Shown in pieces: positions 34,937 to 43,870 of a stretch of 64,000 bases of DNA. The position numbers were made by a program, and so were the translations under genes. Positions within the stretch are counted from its first letter, which is position 1. Each line of letters starts with the position of its first letter. The DNA comes from Legionella lansingensis (GTDB taxonomy: Bacteria; Pseudomonadota; Gammaproteobacteria; Legionellales; Legionellaceae), in contig NZ_LT906451.1 of the NCBI RefSeq assembly GCF_900187355.1, positions 1,418,501-1,482,500 of the forward strand, written 5' to 3'. A model generated the notes under the pieces. The model worked only from the letters and a program-made list of their open reading frames with translations. It was not told where the DNA came from and ran no database searches.

Positions 34937-35950
34937 ATGAAAGACCATTCTTTATTTCGATCTGAGGTTATGCAAAATAAGCTGGGACAAATGTATGGTT
35001 CGGTCTCAATGAATATTCCACCACAGTATACAATTGTCACTATTGGTTTCACGGTACTGGTACTTTTGCTTATTTTGTTTTTTATTTTTGCTGAATTTTC
35101 TGAAAGATTCGTGGTGACAGGTTATGTCAATTCCACAAAGGCGGCTGTGCAGGTTTATCCAAAAACGAATGGATTTATCATTGAACGGTATCACAAGCAA
35201 GGGGATAGCGTTAGAAAGGGAGAGCAATTGTTTTTGATTGATACCTCCTATGCTGGATATCAATACAACGATGAAATTGGCCAACAACTTAAACAAAATA
35301 AAGTATTCGTTGAAAAAGAAATTACTAATAAAACGCAATATTTACACGCCATGAAAGCGCTATTAGAAAAAAAATATATCTCGCTAATGGAGTATAACGC
35401 GAAAAAAGATGAGCTGATAGCGCTTAAACATAGAAGAAATCTAATCGAGATGGAGATGATTAAATATCAACAGAGCAGGTCGTATCTTATTCGCTCCCCC
35501 ATTGATGGGATGGTTGCCGGTGCGATGTTTAAAAAAGGCCAATATGCCCATGCTGCTAAACCCTTGGTCAAACTCATACCGAATAATTCCGAATTAGTTG
35601 CGGAACTATTTGTTCCCGCTAAACAAGCGGGTTTCTTAAGTAAGGAGAATAAGGTGATGATTCGTTATGATGCTTATCCCTATGAACGTTTTGGGGTCTA
35701 TCGAGCTGTCATTAAAGATATTAGCCAAAGCATTTTAACAGACGAGGATGAGGAGAAGCCCATACGCATAGGGGAGCCTTATTACAAAATCACGGCTAAG
35801 TTAGAAAAGCAGCATGTCATGGTTTATGGAAGAGAGAAAAAAATACAACATGGTATGACCTTATCAGCAATCATTGTGGGCTCAAAACGAAAAGCATGGC
35901 AATGGATGTTGGACCCTTTATACAGTTTTTACGGGATGTTGTTCGTATGA
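34937..35950 (+). CDS. HlyD-family membrane fusion protein of the RiPP exporter
   Basis: A 337-residue adaptor. One membrane helix lies at about 32-53 (IVTIGFTVLVLLLILFFIFA), leaving a short cytoplasmic start. The periplasmic part has the first lipoyl half in YPKTNGFIIERYHKQGDSV with RKGEQLFLIDTS after it. A short coiled-coil hairpin covers about 115-175, and the second half is YLIRSPIDGMVAGAMFKKGQ near 185. This is the CvaA/HlyD type that bridges a peptidase-containing ABC transporter to an outer-membrane channel. The stop TGA overlaps the ATG of the transporter gene by the sequence ATGA, so the two are translationally coupled. No TolC gene is present in the cluster. Confidence 0.9.
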   Translation: MKDHSLFRSEVMQNKLGQMYGSVSMNIPPQYTIVTIGFTVLVLLLILFFIFAEFSERFVVTGYVNSTKAAVQVYPKTNGFIIERYHKQGDSVRKGEQLFLIDTSYAGYQYNDEIGQQLKQNKVFVEKEITNKTQYLHAMKALLEKKYISLMEYNAKKDELIALKHRRNLIEMEMIKYQQSRSYLIRSPIDGMVAGAMFKKGQYAHAAKPLVKLIPNNSELVAELFVPAKQAGFLSKENKVMIRYDAYPYERFGVYRAVIKDISQSILTDEDEEKPIRIGEPYYKITAKLEKQHVMVYGREKKIQHGMTLSAIIVGSKRKAWQWMLDPLYSFYGMLFV

Positions 35951-38046
35951 GTTATGGGGATGCTGTTCTGCAATTTAAAAGGGGTCCAAGATTACCCATG
36001 ATTCTGCAAGATGAGATCGCAGAATGTGGCCATGCTTGCATCGCAATGATCAGCAACTTCTGGGGCCATGATCTGGATCTCCATGTTCTGAGAAGACTCC
36101 ATAAACCTTCTCAGCATGGGGTAAGCTTACTCGTATTAAAAGATTTACTCGAAGAACTTGGGTTTACAACAAGAGCATTAAGGGTATCCTTAAGTGAGCT
36201 GGGGCAAGTCAAAACCCCTGCTATTATCCATTGGAACATGAATCATTTCGTGGTTCTTAAGCAGGTGAAAAGAGATGCCATTGTCATTCATGATCCAGCC
36301 ATAGGGGTTAGACAGTGTGGAATGGATGAAGTGTCTAAACTCTTTACAGGTATTGTACTGGAAGTTGAGAAATCCGATCATTTTAAGAAAATCAAAGAAA
36401 AAAATCGGCTGAGTTTATATGATTTGGTCAAAACGGTTCATGGAATAAATAAGTACCTTGTTTTATTGGTTTTGCTTTCGCTGTCTATCGAAATTTTAAG
36501 TTTATTGAATCCTCTGTTCATCCAATATGTGACTGATGATGTGGTGAGTTCAAGTAATGTTAGCAATTTATATGCGGTTGCTTTCGCTTTTGTTATTTTA
36601 ATCATTATCCAGGTCTTTACAGGCTATATTCGCGGCAATATGGTTATCTATCTAACAAACCATTTAACAGATCAATTCTCAGCCAATGTGGTTAAACATC
36701 TTTTAATGTTGCCTTTGGATTTTTTTGAAAAGAGACACAAAGGAGATATTCAGTCGAAGGTACAATCCATCGATCAAATTCAGAAAAAGATAAGCACAGA
36801 TTTTGTAAACACGGTATTGGATGGGCTGATGATAATCATTAACCTTGTTGTGATGATGGTTTATAGTCGAATTCTCACCCTAATAGTCATTTTCTCATTA
36901 TCCATCTACTTAAGCATCCGGTGTTTGTCTTATCGTTCCCTAGGAAAGCAAACGGAGTTATCTATTGTACAGCATGCTAAAGCAGCTTCAGTTTTCCTGG
37001 AAACACTCCAGGGCATCATGCCTATCAAATCATTCTTAAAAGAACGAGTTAGATTTAGTATGTGGAGGAATAACTATATTCATTCGTTAAATGCTGACAT
37101 CAGTGTTTCCAAGATAAATGTCATTTATGATGCGGTGAGTCAGTTATTGTTTCATCTAGAACCTATTTTAGTGATCTGTGTTGGCACTTCTCTTATTTTC
37201 ATGAATGCGTTTTCTGTTGGGATGCTGATTGCTTTTCTTTCCTATCGCCTTTTACTTGTCAATAAAGCTTCTTCGCTGATTCAAAACCTCGTGGACTATA
37301 AATTGATTTCAATCCAGTTGCGGCGGTTAGGTGACATCCTGTTTCAAGAACCTGAATCCATTAATACAGGGTGTGGGAAAGCGGAACAAGCAAGGGGAGA
37401 TTTGGTGTTGAAGAATGTCAATTTTAAATACAATGCAAACGAAAATTTTATTTTGAATAATGTTAGCTTAACGATAAATGCCGGTGAAAAAGTCGTGATT
37501 ACGGGTCCATCCGGATGTGGCAAATCGACTCTATTAAAAGTGATGATGGGTTTACTCCACATGAGCAGTGGCGAGATTTATATAGACACCGTGCCGATTA
37601 TCGATTATGGATTAAAAAACTATAGGAATCTAATGGGCTCCGTAATGCAAGACGATGTCTTGTTAACGGGTTCGATTCTAGAAAATATTTCTTTTTTTGA
37701 GGAAGAAGATATTGATCTTGAAAGAGTTTATAGCGTAGCTAAATTGGCTTGTATTCATGAGGCAATCAGTAAATTGCCGATGGGCTATGAAACCTTGGTT
37801 GGAGAAATGGGATCAACCTTGTCAGGTGGTCAAAAACAGAGAATATTATTGGCCAGGGCCCTGTATAAGAAGCCTAAATTACTCTTTTTGGATGAAGCAA
37901 CCAGTCACTTGGATGTCGATAATGAAAGAAAGATTAATCAAGCATTAAAATCGCTGGAAATCACGCAGATTATCGTTGCTCATAGAAAAGAAACTATTCG
38001 GATGGCCGATAGGGTGATCGTGTTGGAGGCAATTAAAGTGAATTAG
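35947..38046 (+). CDS. Peptidase-containing ABC transporter (C39, PCAT)
   Basis: 699 residues from the ATG at 35947, which overlaps the HlyD stop (ATGA); the frame is open further upstream to 35896. The N-terminal C39 protease has Gln21, Cys27, His100 and Asp116 (LQDEIAECGHACIAMI, NMNHFVVL, HDPAIG), so all catalytic residues are present. Membrane helices occupy about 160-450. The nucleotide-binding domain holds Walker A GPSGCGKST (520-528), LSGGQ (625-629) and LLFLDEAT near 645. It should cut the precursor after Gly-Gly and export the core across the inner membrane. It closes the operon. Confidence 0.95.
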   Translation: MSYGDAVLQFKRGPRLPMILQDEIAECGHACIAMISNFWGHDLDLHVLRRLHKPSQHGVSLLVLKDLLEELGFTTRALRVSLSELGQVKTPAIIHWNMNHFVVLKQVKRDAIVIHDPAIGVRQCGMDEVSKLFTGIVLEVEKSDHFKKIKEKNRLSLYDLVKTVHGINKYLVLLVLLSLSIEILSLLNPLFIQYVTDDVVSSSNVSNLYAVAFAFVILIIIQVFTGYIRGNMVIYLTNHLTDQFSANVVKHLLMLPLDFFEKRHKGDIQSKVQSIDQIQKKISTDFVNTVLDGLMIIINLVVMMVYSRILTLIVIFSLSIYLSIRCLSYRSLGKQTELSIVQHAKAASVFLETLQGIMPIKSFLKERVRFSMWRNNYIHSLNADISVSKINVIYDAVSQLLFHLEPILVICVGTSLIFMNAFSVGMLIAFLSYRLLLVNKASSLIQNLVDYKLISIQLRRLGDILFQEPESINTGCGKAEQARGDLVLKNVNFKYNANENFILNNVSLTINAGEKVVITGPSGCGKSTLLKVMMGLLHMSSGEIYIDTVPIIDYGLKNYRNLMGSVMQDDVLLTGSILENISFFEEEDIDLERVYSVAKLACIHEAISKLPMGYETLVGEMGSTLSGGQKQRILLARALYKKPKLLFLDEATSHLDVDNERKINQALKSLEITQIIVAHRKETIRMADRVIVLEAIKVN

Positions 38047-38130
38047 TATAACAGCTCAGATTTCCCATGTTTGATTTGGTTCCTGATATGGGTGATCTAT
38101 TATGAATTAGTTTGTTGATTTTTTAAAATG

Positions 38131-38219
38131 TCGACGTACTGACTTGTCCGCGTATCCATTTGTTCAGAGTAATGGATTCCGAACGTATGGATGCCACGGA
38201 CAAGTCGTGGTACGTCGAG
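38131..38219. repeat. REP-like palindromic doublet, copy B
   Basis: TCGACGTACTGACTTGTCCG and CGTATCCATTTG on the left are mirrored by GTATGGATGCCACGGACAAG and TCGTGGTACGTCGA on the right. It matches copy C at 53.7 kb and marks the end of the RiPP cluster. The rest of the gap 38047-38399 has a GC-rich stretch and CT-rich words (CTTGCTTCGCTCTC) but no gene that I can support. Confidence 0.75.
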
Positions 38220-38399
38220 CTTTCAGGCTGTCAAGCAAAACTTAGGTGGATGTGCGTGCTGACCGTAGGACGCGATTTTTCCTGAATCTAGTCCCAACAA
38301 GGAGGTTCTTGCTTCGCTCTCAAAATGAGAGGACTTCTCAGCGCCTCGCTGTATTAAGACCATACTGCTTAGCTCTATAAAGGGCTCGCTCTCCTAATT

Positions 38400-38561
38400 T
38401 TAATTTTTCTTTTTCTTGGCTCGATCAATTGCGATTGCAATGGCTCGACCTTCTCCGTACCCTTCTTTAAGCAATTTATTAGCGATCTCAATGGCCTTAT
38501 TTCGGATAGATGAGTCCAGATTCTTCATGGAGTCTGGATAATCGGATTTAGTCCATGGCAT
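38400..38561 (-). CDS. YdaT-like small protein, 53 aa
   Basis: A short gene with AAGGAGACACATC before the ATG at 38559-38561. The protein begins MPWTKSDYPDSMKNLDSSIR and has KAIEIANKLLKEGYGEGRA in its centre, ending in RAKKKKN. This closely follows the N-terminal half of the Bacillus general stress protein YdaT (MPW...DYP..LKNL pattern). The gene lies 12 bp after the broken DUF2188 gene on the same strand. In YdaT, both parts are fused in one protein, so the pair here looks like a split version of the same thing. It is likely a soluble stress-related protein. Confidence 0.75.
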   Translation of the reverse strand: MPWTKSDYPDSMKNLDSSIRNKAIEIANKLLKEGYGEGRAIAIAIDRAKKKKN

Positions 38562-38573
38562 GATGTGTCTCCT

Positions 38574-39086
38574 TTAATGATGATATCTCGCCTCTTGAGC
38601 TTTTTTGATATTTTCTTGTCTAGCTTTTTGTTGTGCTTTTGTAGGTTTTTTCTTTTCGGGCACATTTTCTCTAGGTTTGGCAGTAAAATGATCTTTTTCT
38701 TTTCTACATGGAACACTACCCAGACGTTTTAATACTTTTTTGATACCTTCTGTTTTTCCTCGCAAGTAGCCTGCTTCATCAACATAAGCCTTATCTTTAC
38801 TGATTAACCATTTTTGCGTTGCCCAGGATCCGCTGCTTTTTTTGCCAGCAACACGTTGTGCTCCGCCTTTTTCACCCACATCTTGAGTACGAAAGGTTTG
38901 AAATTCTCCTTTTGGTCGAACTTCAATATGATAATAATCTCCTTCACCACCTAGACCAGGTTTTTCTCATTCAGGTTTCTCTGGTTGTCTCCTGGAGCGC
39001 TCTCTCGAACTCATTTCTTGCCAAGTCTCTTGAGCTTTTTCGATGTTTTCCTTTGTTGCTTGCTTTTGTTTTTTGGTTGCCATCAT
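38574..39086 (-). pseudogene. DUF2188-type gene with an in-frame TGA
   Basis: One continuous frame of about 171 codons runs from the ATG at 39084-39086 (or 39081-39083) to the TAA at 38574, broken only by TGA at 38967-38969. The first part starts MATKKQKQATKENIEKAQET and ends RRQPEKPE before the stop. The second part has YYHIEVRPKGEFQTFRTQD, GGAQRVAGKKSSGSWATQKW and a basic tail QQKARQENIKKAQEARYHH. The DUF2188 domain (HxxVxPxGxW-type) lies entirely after the stop; a GTG at 38879 could restart it only partly. It is probably a recent nonsense mutation. Suppression of TGA cannot be excluded without expression data. Confidence 0.7.
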
Positions 39087-39290
39087 TTTAATCTGCGTTT
39101 ATATTTGGCTTTATGTTTAAGTATAGTTAAACGTATGAATTCAGGATAAAATCATCAATTTAATCAATAAATTAAATTGATGATTACGTCTCTCCTGGCT
39201 CCCAACTTTCCGGTTTTGACTATACTTATGAGCAGATTAGTCAGGTGTTGAGGGTGTTAATTCTCAAATTTTGATTTGTTGGAGGAAGAG

Positions 39291-39869
39291 ATGACACAAG
39301 ACAAGCAAGAAATGAATAAGAAAATAGAAAACTTAATTTTTCTTCAAAATCTGATTCCTGGTAAACAAGATTCTCTTTTTATTGAAAGTTTTAAGCAGAA
39401 TGTTCTAGATAAGGATGACGATGAGGAACAAAAGCAGTACAGGCAACAATTACTTAATCAGTCTCCACCTAAATTGACATTTCGAAGTAAGAAAGAAGAA
39501 GATGAATTTTACAAAAAAGAAGCAATAAATTGCAGTAATTTTTGTTGTGGAAGCCAGGTATTACAAACTAATCTCTATACTCATCAAATAAACCTGGTCC
39601 CAGATGATAATTATATGCTGTCAATTGGTACCGGAAAGCTCTACGAAGGAACTGCCAGTAAGATAAGAGGGGAATTACAAGACGATATACGTAGCGAACC
39701 GTTTGGGAGTACTAAGCAAGGGCAAGTACTGACTGGACTTAAGGAATTTAATACCACGCTTGATCAAGAAGTCCAAGGGAGTCCATCTTTAGAGACTAAA
39801 GAAGCGAGTGCCAAGGAGAAAAGTCGCAGTCCATTTCAGACTGAACCTAAACCATGGAAAGAGGAATAA
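39291..39869 (+). CDS. Hypothetical protein, 192 aa, acidic C-terminus
   Basis: The start is taken as the ATG at 39291 because GGAGGAAGAG precedes it; the frame extends to a TTG at 39276. The protein is soluble with no signal peptide and highly charged. It begins MTQDKQEMNKKIENLIFLQN and continues with Asp/Glu-Lys runs. A cysteine cluster CSNFCCGSQVL lies near residue 84. The last 40 residues are polar with many Glu and Ser (KEASAKEKSRSPFQTEPKPW). Glu-rich C-termini occur in Legionella Dot/Icm substrates, so secretion is possible but weakly supported. No family is recognised. Confidence 0.62.
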   Translation: MTQDKQEMNKKIENLIFLQNLIPGKQDSLFIESFKQNVLDKDDDEEQKQYRQQLLNQSPPKLTFRSKKEEDEFYKKEAINCSNFCCGSQVLQTNLYTHQINLVPDDNYMLSIGTGKLYEGTASKIRGELQDDIRSEPFGSTKQGQVLTGLKEFNTTLDQEVQGSPSLETKEASAKEKSRSPFQTEPKPWKEE

Positions 39870-39897
39870 CAAGAGGTTGCAGTTTAATTTACTGTAG

Positions 39898-40653
39898 CTA
39901 TTGCGAGTTCCTTACTAATAAATCTGTCGCTTCTGAAAAATAAAACTCTTCTGCTTTTTGAATATGGATGATTCCAAGCTGCTCCGCCTTCTTAAGATCC
40001 CCTGCATATTGACTAACTACAGTGAACTCCTCATCTTGATTTTCTTTAACTAATTCTTCAACCAGACTTACAGTTGTGACGTTTTCAGATTTAAAGGTTT
40101 TAAATCGATAAGACAAGCATAAGTAGATGTTAGGTAAAATTTCCACTGGCTCTTTATTGTCTTGTATGCTGATATCAATTTTTTCTTTGAATGGTAAATC
40201 AGGGTATTGCTCTTTGAATAAATCCAGTATGGCTTGTATGTTTAGTTCATTGGTATTGGAGATTAAATATACTTTTTCCGACGCTGCTTTTTCAACTAAC
40301 TGTCTCAGCCTATCCTGAGTATGTTCGCTCATTTTGATACTTGCATTCCATGCTTCTTTCAACAATTTGTTACGTTCACCTGTAGACATATCATCCATAA
40401 AATAAAAAATTTCGGCTAAATTATCTAAAAAATCCTCTGTAGAAATGTTTCCTAATTTATATGGTTCTATAAGTGATTTATATTTTAACTTATATTGAGC
40501 CATCACCCATGCGTAATTTGTACCCGTTTGAAAAAAGCCGGGCATACACTGTAAGCAACCGTAGCTATATTGATTACAAAGTCTTACAAAAGCGGAAACC
40601 GTTTCATTGATTGAATAATCATGTATGGTAGATAAATTAACTATAAGCCCCAT
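39898..40653 (-). CDS. HAD-like protein with degenerate first motif
   Basis: 251 residues. The layout recalls haloacid dehalogenase-like phosphatases: a helical cap region (FVRLCNQYSYGC onward to residue 100), KVYLISNTNELNIQAILDL near 128 as motif II, and VVSQYAGDLKKAEQLGIIHI near 220 as a motif IV-like segment. The normal DxDxT motif I is replaced by a start reading MGLIVNLSTIHDYSIN, so the nucleophile Asp is missing. It therefore is probably not an active phosphatase and may be a binding protein or a drifting gene. It lies between an unknown gene and a pseudogene. Confidence 0.55.
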   Translation of the reverse strand: MGLIVNLSTIHDYSINETVSAFVRLCNQYSYGCLQCMPGFFQTGTNYAWVMAQYKLKYKSLIEPYKLGNISTEDFLDNLAEIFYFMDDMSTGERNKLLKEAWNASIKMSEHTQDRLRQLVEKAASEKVYLISNTNELNIQAILDLFKEQYPDLPFKEKIDISIQDNKEPVEILPNIYLCLSYRFKTFKSENVTTVSLVEELVKENQDEEFTVVSQYAGDLKKAEQLGIIHIQKAEEFYFSEATDLLVRNSQ

Positions 40654-40771
40654 CTATACTTCCGGTTTTTACATTGAGCCTTATTATAAACAAAAATAGC
40701 TGTTATAAAACTGATGATTGCTTAAGCGATTATTAGCATTCTGCTATGAAAGATAATAGTTTTTGTAACAA

Positions 40772-42040
40772 TTAATACTTAAAAATTTTTTTCAAATAAC
40801 TTTCCAGCTTATCCCAGCGGGGAGGGATACTGCGAAAACCAACGAAGTGATCAGGGCGAATCAAATAAAGATACTCACCAGCAGCACCATATCGCTCGTG
40901 AATCCTATTCTCTTTGTCAAAAATGAGTTGATCAGGCCAATTATAATTTTCAGGATCGTAGTTTGTTACCACCAGGTAAACATTTATCCATTGACTATAA
41001 TGTGCGTTAATGTTCTGAAAAATTGTATTAATTTCAACAATCATTTCATTTTGAAGTTCATTGCCGCACGCAAAAAGGAATAAACCATGTTTTCCTGCGA
41101 GTCGATTTTCAATAGCCAATGCATTTCATTTTTCTTGCTACTGGTTGCATTATAAACATCAGGGGCTCTTTCACCAGGCCTGGGACCTTTGCCGAATTCA
41201 GACCAGGCTACCAAACATGAAGTATGTTCCGATAAATGCAGTTTTGATGGCCAATAAATAGGCAAGCCTACAAACTCATTAACAATAGGGGTTCTTAGCA
41301 ATGCGAACATTGGATTGTGATAATATTCCACCGAAATATTTCATAACAGGTTCAAACTGCATCATAAGTTTTGTTATGTGATCTCTGTATTCTCGCGAAA
41401 TTATACCCGTCATTGAAAAAGATTTTTCATTGATATCAGATAGAAGTTTTGCAGGCTTTAGGGTTTGCTTCTGTTCATAATCGTAACTATCAACCAATGA
41501 TTCGTTTGCTACTTTTTAACAGACTAGTGCTAATTTCCATCCTAAGTTTCCAGCATAAAGCAAACCTGAATTCATACCCAAAGAGGTTAACGGACTGACT
41601 TGATGGGCTGCATCACCGCACAAAATGACGCGGCCTTGTTTGCGATTATCAACCGATTTTAAATACGTGTGGAAATGCGAAATCCAGCGAAGATCAGACA
41701 GCTTACCGGGGATGGCTGATAAGTTATCAAAATAACTCTGTAATTCGTCCAATGTAGGTTGCTTTCCCCTTTCGTAGAGTGCTTCCTTCTTAGGCAATGA
41801 AACAAGCACTCCCCAACGCTTGTCGGGCAAACCACTTATCGAGGCAAAACCATGCTTTGCTAAAAAGAAATACCAATGCTCTGGGTTGAAATTACCCTCA
41901 ACGAGTACATCAGCAATAATATAGTGAGAAGGGTATTTTTTGCCCTTGCTAATAAACGTGTTATTCTGCCTCACGAAACTGTGAGCGCCATCACAACCTA
42001 TAAGGTATAGACCAAAATTGAATTTACTGAATTTGAACAC
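40772..42040 (-). pseudogene. Decayed FAD-dependent aromatic monooxygenase
   Basis: Pieces of one protein lie in different frames in correct order. At 42040-41516 there is YLIGCDGAHSFVRQ, then GRVILCGDAAHQVSPLTSLG, the second FAD motif of phenol/pentachlorophenol-type hydroxylases. At 41497-41279 is a linker piece, and at 41331-41041 a segment with GPRPGERAPDV, typical of the thioredoxin-like end domain. At 41119-40772 the end domain finishes with IHERYGAAGEYLYLIRPD and FVGFRSIPPRW. The N-terminal GxGxxG part is absent. At least three frame breaks or stops and a 5' deletion make it non-functional. Confidence 0.85.
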
Positions 42041-42134
42041 TGCTTCAGGTTTCTCATAAGATCAATTAGCTCGTTTAAGTTTTGCCTTTTATACGATAAA
42101 ATCCCTTCTGCTCATGTCTTAGGATTTTTCTGCT

Positions 42135-42851
42135 ATGCGCCAAGTTGTTCTAGACACGGAAACGACAGGTATTGGTCACGAATTTGGTCATCGGATCATT
42201 GAGATTGGCTGCGTTGAATTACTTGATCGCAAGCTAACTGGAAACCATTTCCATGTCTACCTTAACCCCGAACGTGAAGTGGATGAGGGTGCTTTTCGTA
42301 TCCATGGTATCAGTAATGAATTTTTGCAAGATAAGCCTTTATTTAAACAGGTTGTCGAAAAATTTATTGAGTTTATACGAGGCGCCGAGTTAATTATTCA
42401 CAATGCCACTTTTGATCTAGGATTTCTTAATGCTGAGTTGAAATTGCTCGACTGGCCTCTTTTAATCCATGATTACTGTTCTGTCTGTGACACCTTAATT
42501 CTGGCGAGAGAAAAACATCCTGGGCAAAGAAATAGCTTGGACGCACTTTGCAAACGCTATGAAATTGATAACTCTAATCGCGCTCTTCATGGTGCTTTGC
42601 TGGATGCTGAAATTTTAGCTTCTGTCTATTTGGCAATGACTGGGGGGCAGGCTACGCTCTTCGATAATGAGGTTGAACTCGCAGGCATTGCAACCAATAC
42701 CACTAAACACTCCGTCGAAACGTTAATGAGTCGCTCACCTGTGGTGTACGCTAATGAACAAGAGTTGCAAAGACATCAAGAATTCATCGAATTTTTAATC
42801 AAAGAATCAGGTACTAATCGATGGATTGCTGAAGAAGCGGAAATTGTTTAA
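42135..42851 (+). CDS. dnaQ: DNA polymerase III epsilon subunit (proofreading 3'-5' exonuclease)
   Basis: A 238-residue DEDDh exonuclease that edits mismatches during replication in complex with the alpha and theta subunits. ExoI is VLDTETTGIG at residue 5 (Asp and Glu), ExoII is IHNATFDLGFLNAEL near 97, and ExoIIIepsilon holds HGALLDAEILASVY near 155 with the His and Asp. The C-terminal part, after about 185, is the linker and alpha-binding segment, ending QRHQEFIEFLIKESG. The length is typical. It stands as a single gene, divergent from the pseudogene. Confidence 0.95.
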   Translation: MRQVVLDTETTGIGHEFGHRIIEIGCVELLDRKLTGNHFHVYLNPEREVDEGAFRIHGISNEFLQDKPLFKQVVEKFIEFIRGAELIIHNATFDLGFLNAELKLLDWPLLIHDYCSVCDTLILAREKHPGQRNSLDALCKRYEIDNSNRALHGALLDAEILASVYLAMTGGQATLFDNEVELAGIATNTTKHSVETLMSRSPVVYANEQELQRHQEFIEFLIKESGTNRWIAEEAEIV

Positions 42852-42900
42852 ATTTTGGACTATATTAAATTCAGGGCTTGTATAGTTCAAGGGTGTTGTC

Positions 42901-43413
42901 ATGGAAGAATTAAGACCTCGTAAATATTGGCCTGCAGTGGTTTTATTTGGCCTTTCTGTTCTATATCTTGATGCTCATGCTCCTGTTCATGCAGCGAATA
43001 TCAATCCTCATGGTCCTTATTTAACTCTGGCGTCGAATACCTTTATCTTCAATCCTCGTGCACTCCGCTGGAAAGCTGTGCAAAACGGTAAAGTGATTAG
43101 AACGGGTAAAGCTTCCGGGGGCAGCAAATATTGTTCTGACATAAAACGGTCTTGTAAGACTCCTTCTGGCACTTATCGGATCATCAGCAAAGGAGGGGCA
43201 GGTTGTCGTTCGAGTCGTTATCCTCTTCCTAATGGAGGAGCAAAAATGCCGTATTGTATGTTTTACAGTAAATATTACGCTATCCATGGCTCTTATGATG
43301 TGCCGAATTATAACGCCAGCCATGGTTGTATTCGTGTAACTCCGGGTGATGCGTTGTGGTTGCATCGTAACTTCATAAGAATAGGAACTAAGGTAGTCGT
43401 GCTGCCTTATTAG
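42901..43413 (+). CDS. L,D-transpeptidase (YkuD domain)
   Basis: A 170-residue exported protein. An N-terminal hydrophobic segment (YWPAVVLFGLSVLYL) and APVHAAN point to a signal peptide or anchor. The YkuD domain has YYAIHGSYDVPNYNASHGCI near residue 125, with the catalytic Cys in SHGCIRV and the upstream His in AIHGS. These enzymes make 3-3 peptidoglycan cross-links or attach lipoproteins to the wall by L,D-transpeptidation. It converges on erpA with only 2 bp between stops. Confidence 0.9.
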   Translation: MEELRPRKYWPAVVLFGLSVLYLDAHAPVHAANINPHGPYLTLASNTFIFNPRALRWKAVQNGKVIRTGKASGGSKYCSDIKRSCKTPSGTYRIISKGGAGCRSSRYPLPNGGAKMPYCMFYSKYYAIHGSYDVPNYNASHGCIRVTPGDALWLHRNFIRIGTKVVVLPY

Positions 43414-43415
43414 GG

Positions 43416-43811
43416 TTAATTATCTTCATCCTCATCTTCTATGCTAAAGGATGAGCCACAACCACAGGTGCTTTTTGCATTGGGATTACGAATAACAAAT
43501 TGTTCTCCCTGAATGCTTTGCACATAATCAATCTCCGCTTCATTGAGATACTGATAACTCATTGAATCGACTAGTAGTTTCACAGAGGATTGCCCATTAG
43601 AACACGTTTGCTCAATAACTGTGTCATCTTCTTGGATTTTTTCATCAAAAGTAAAGCCATACTGAAAGCCGGAGCAACCTCCACCTGTCACAAAGACCCG
43701 TAAATTCAGATTCGGGTTTTCTTCTTCTGCAATTAAAGAAGCGACTTTATCTGCGGCACTTACAGAAAAATAAATGCCCGAAGAGGTGGGAGAAGCATTA
43801 ATTGCTGCCAT
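43416..43811 (-). CDS. erpA: Iron-sulfur cluster insertion protein ErpA
   Basis: A 131-residue A-type carrier that delivers [4Fe-4S] or [2Fe-2S] clusters to target enzymes such as the isoprenoid-pathway proteins. The three conserved cysteines are visible in [12 protein letters not shown] and in STCGCGSSF at the end. The acidic tail (SIEDEDEDN) is longer than in the E. coli protein. AcnA and the respiratory enzymes of the window would be typical client proteins, though no specific link is shown. Confidence 0.93.
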   Translation of the reverse strand: MAAINASPTSSGIYFSVSAADKVASLIAEEENPNLNLRVFVTGGGCSGFQYGFTFDEKIQEDDTVIEQTCSNGQSSVKLLVDSMSYQYLNEAEIDYVQSIQGEQFVIRNPNAKSTCGCGSSFSIEDEDEDN

Positions 43812-43870
43812 TTCTTTACTCCAAAAAATATCTAGTATGTACTCAATGATTATTTTCTAATTGTACAATA

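Noticed and set aside
38220..38399. GC-rich and CT-rich stretch as a possible small RNA
   Set aside because: No promoter with a matching terminator could be identified.
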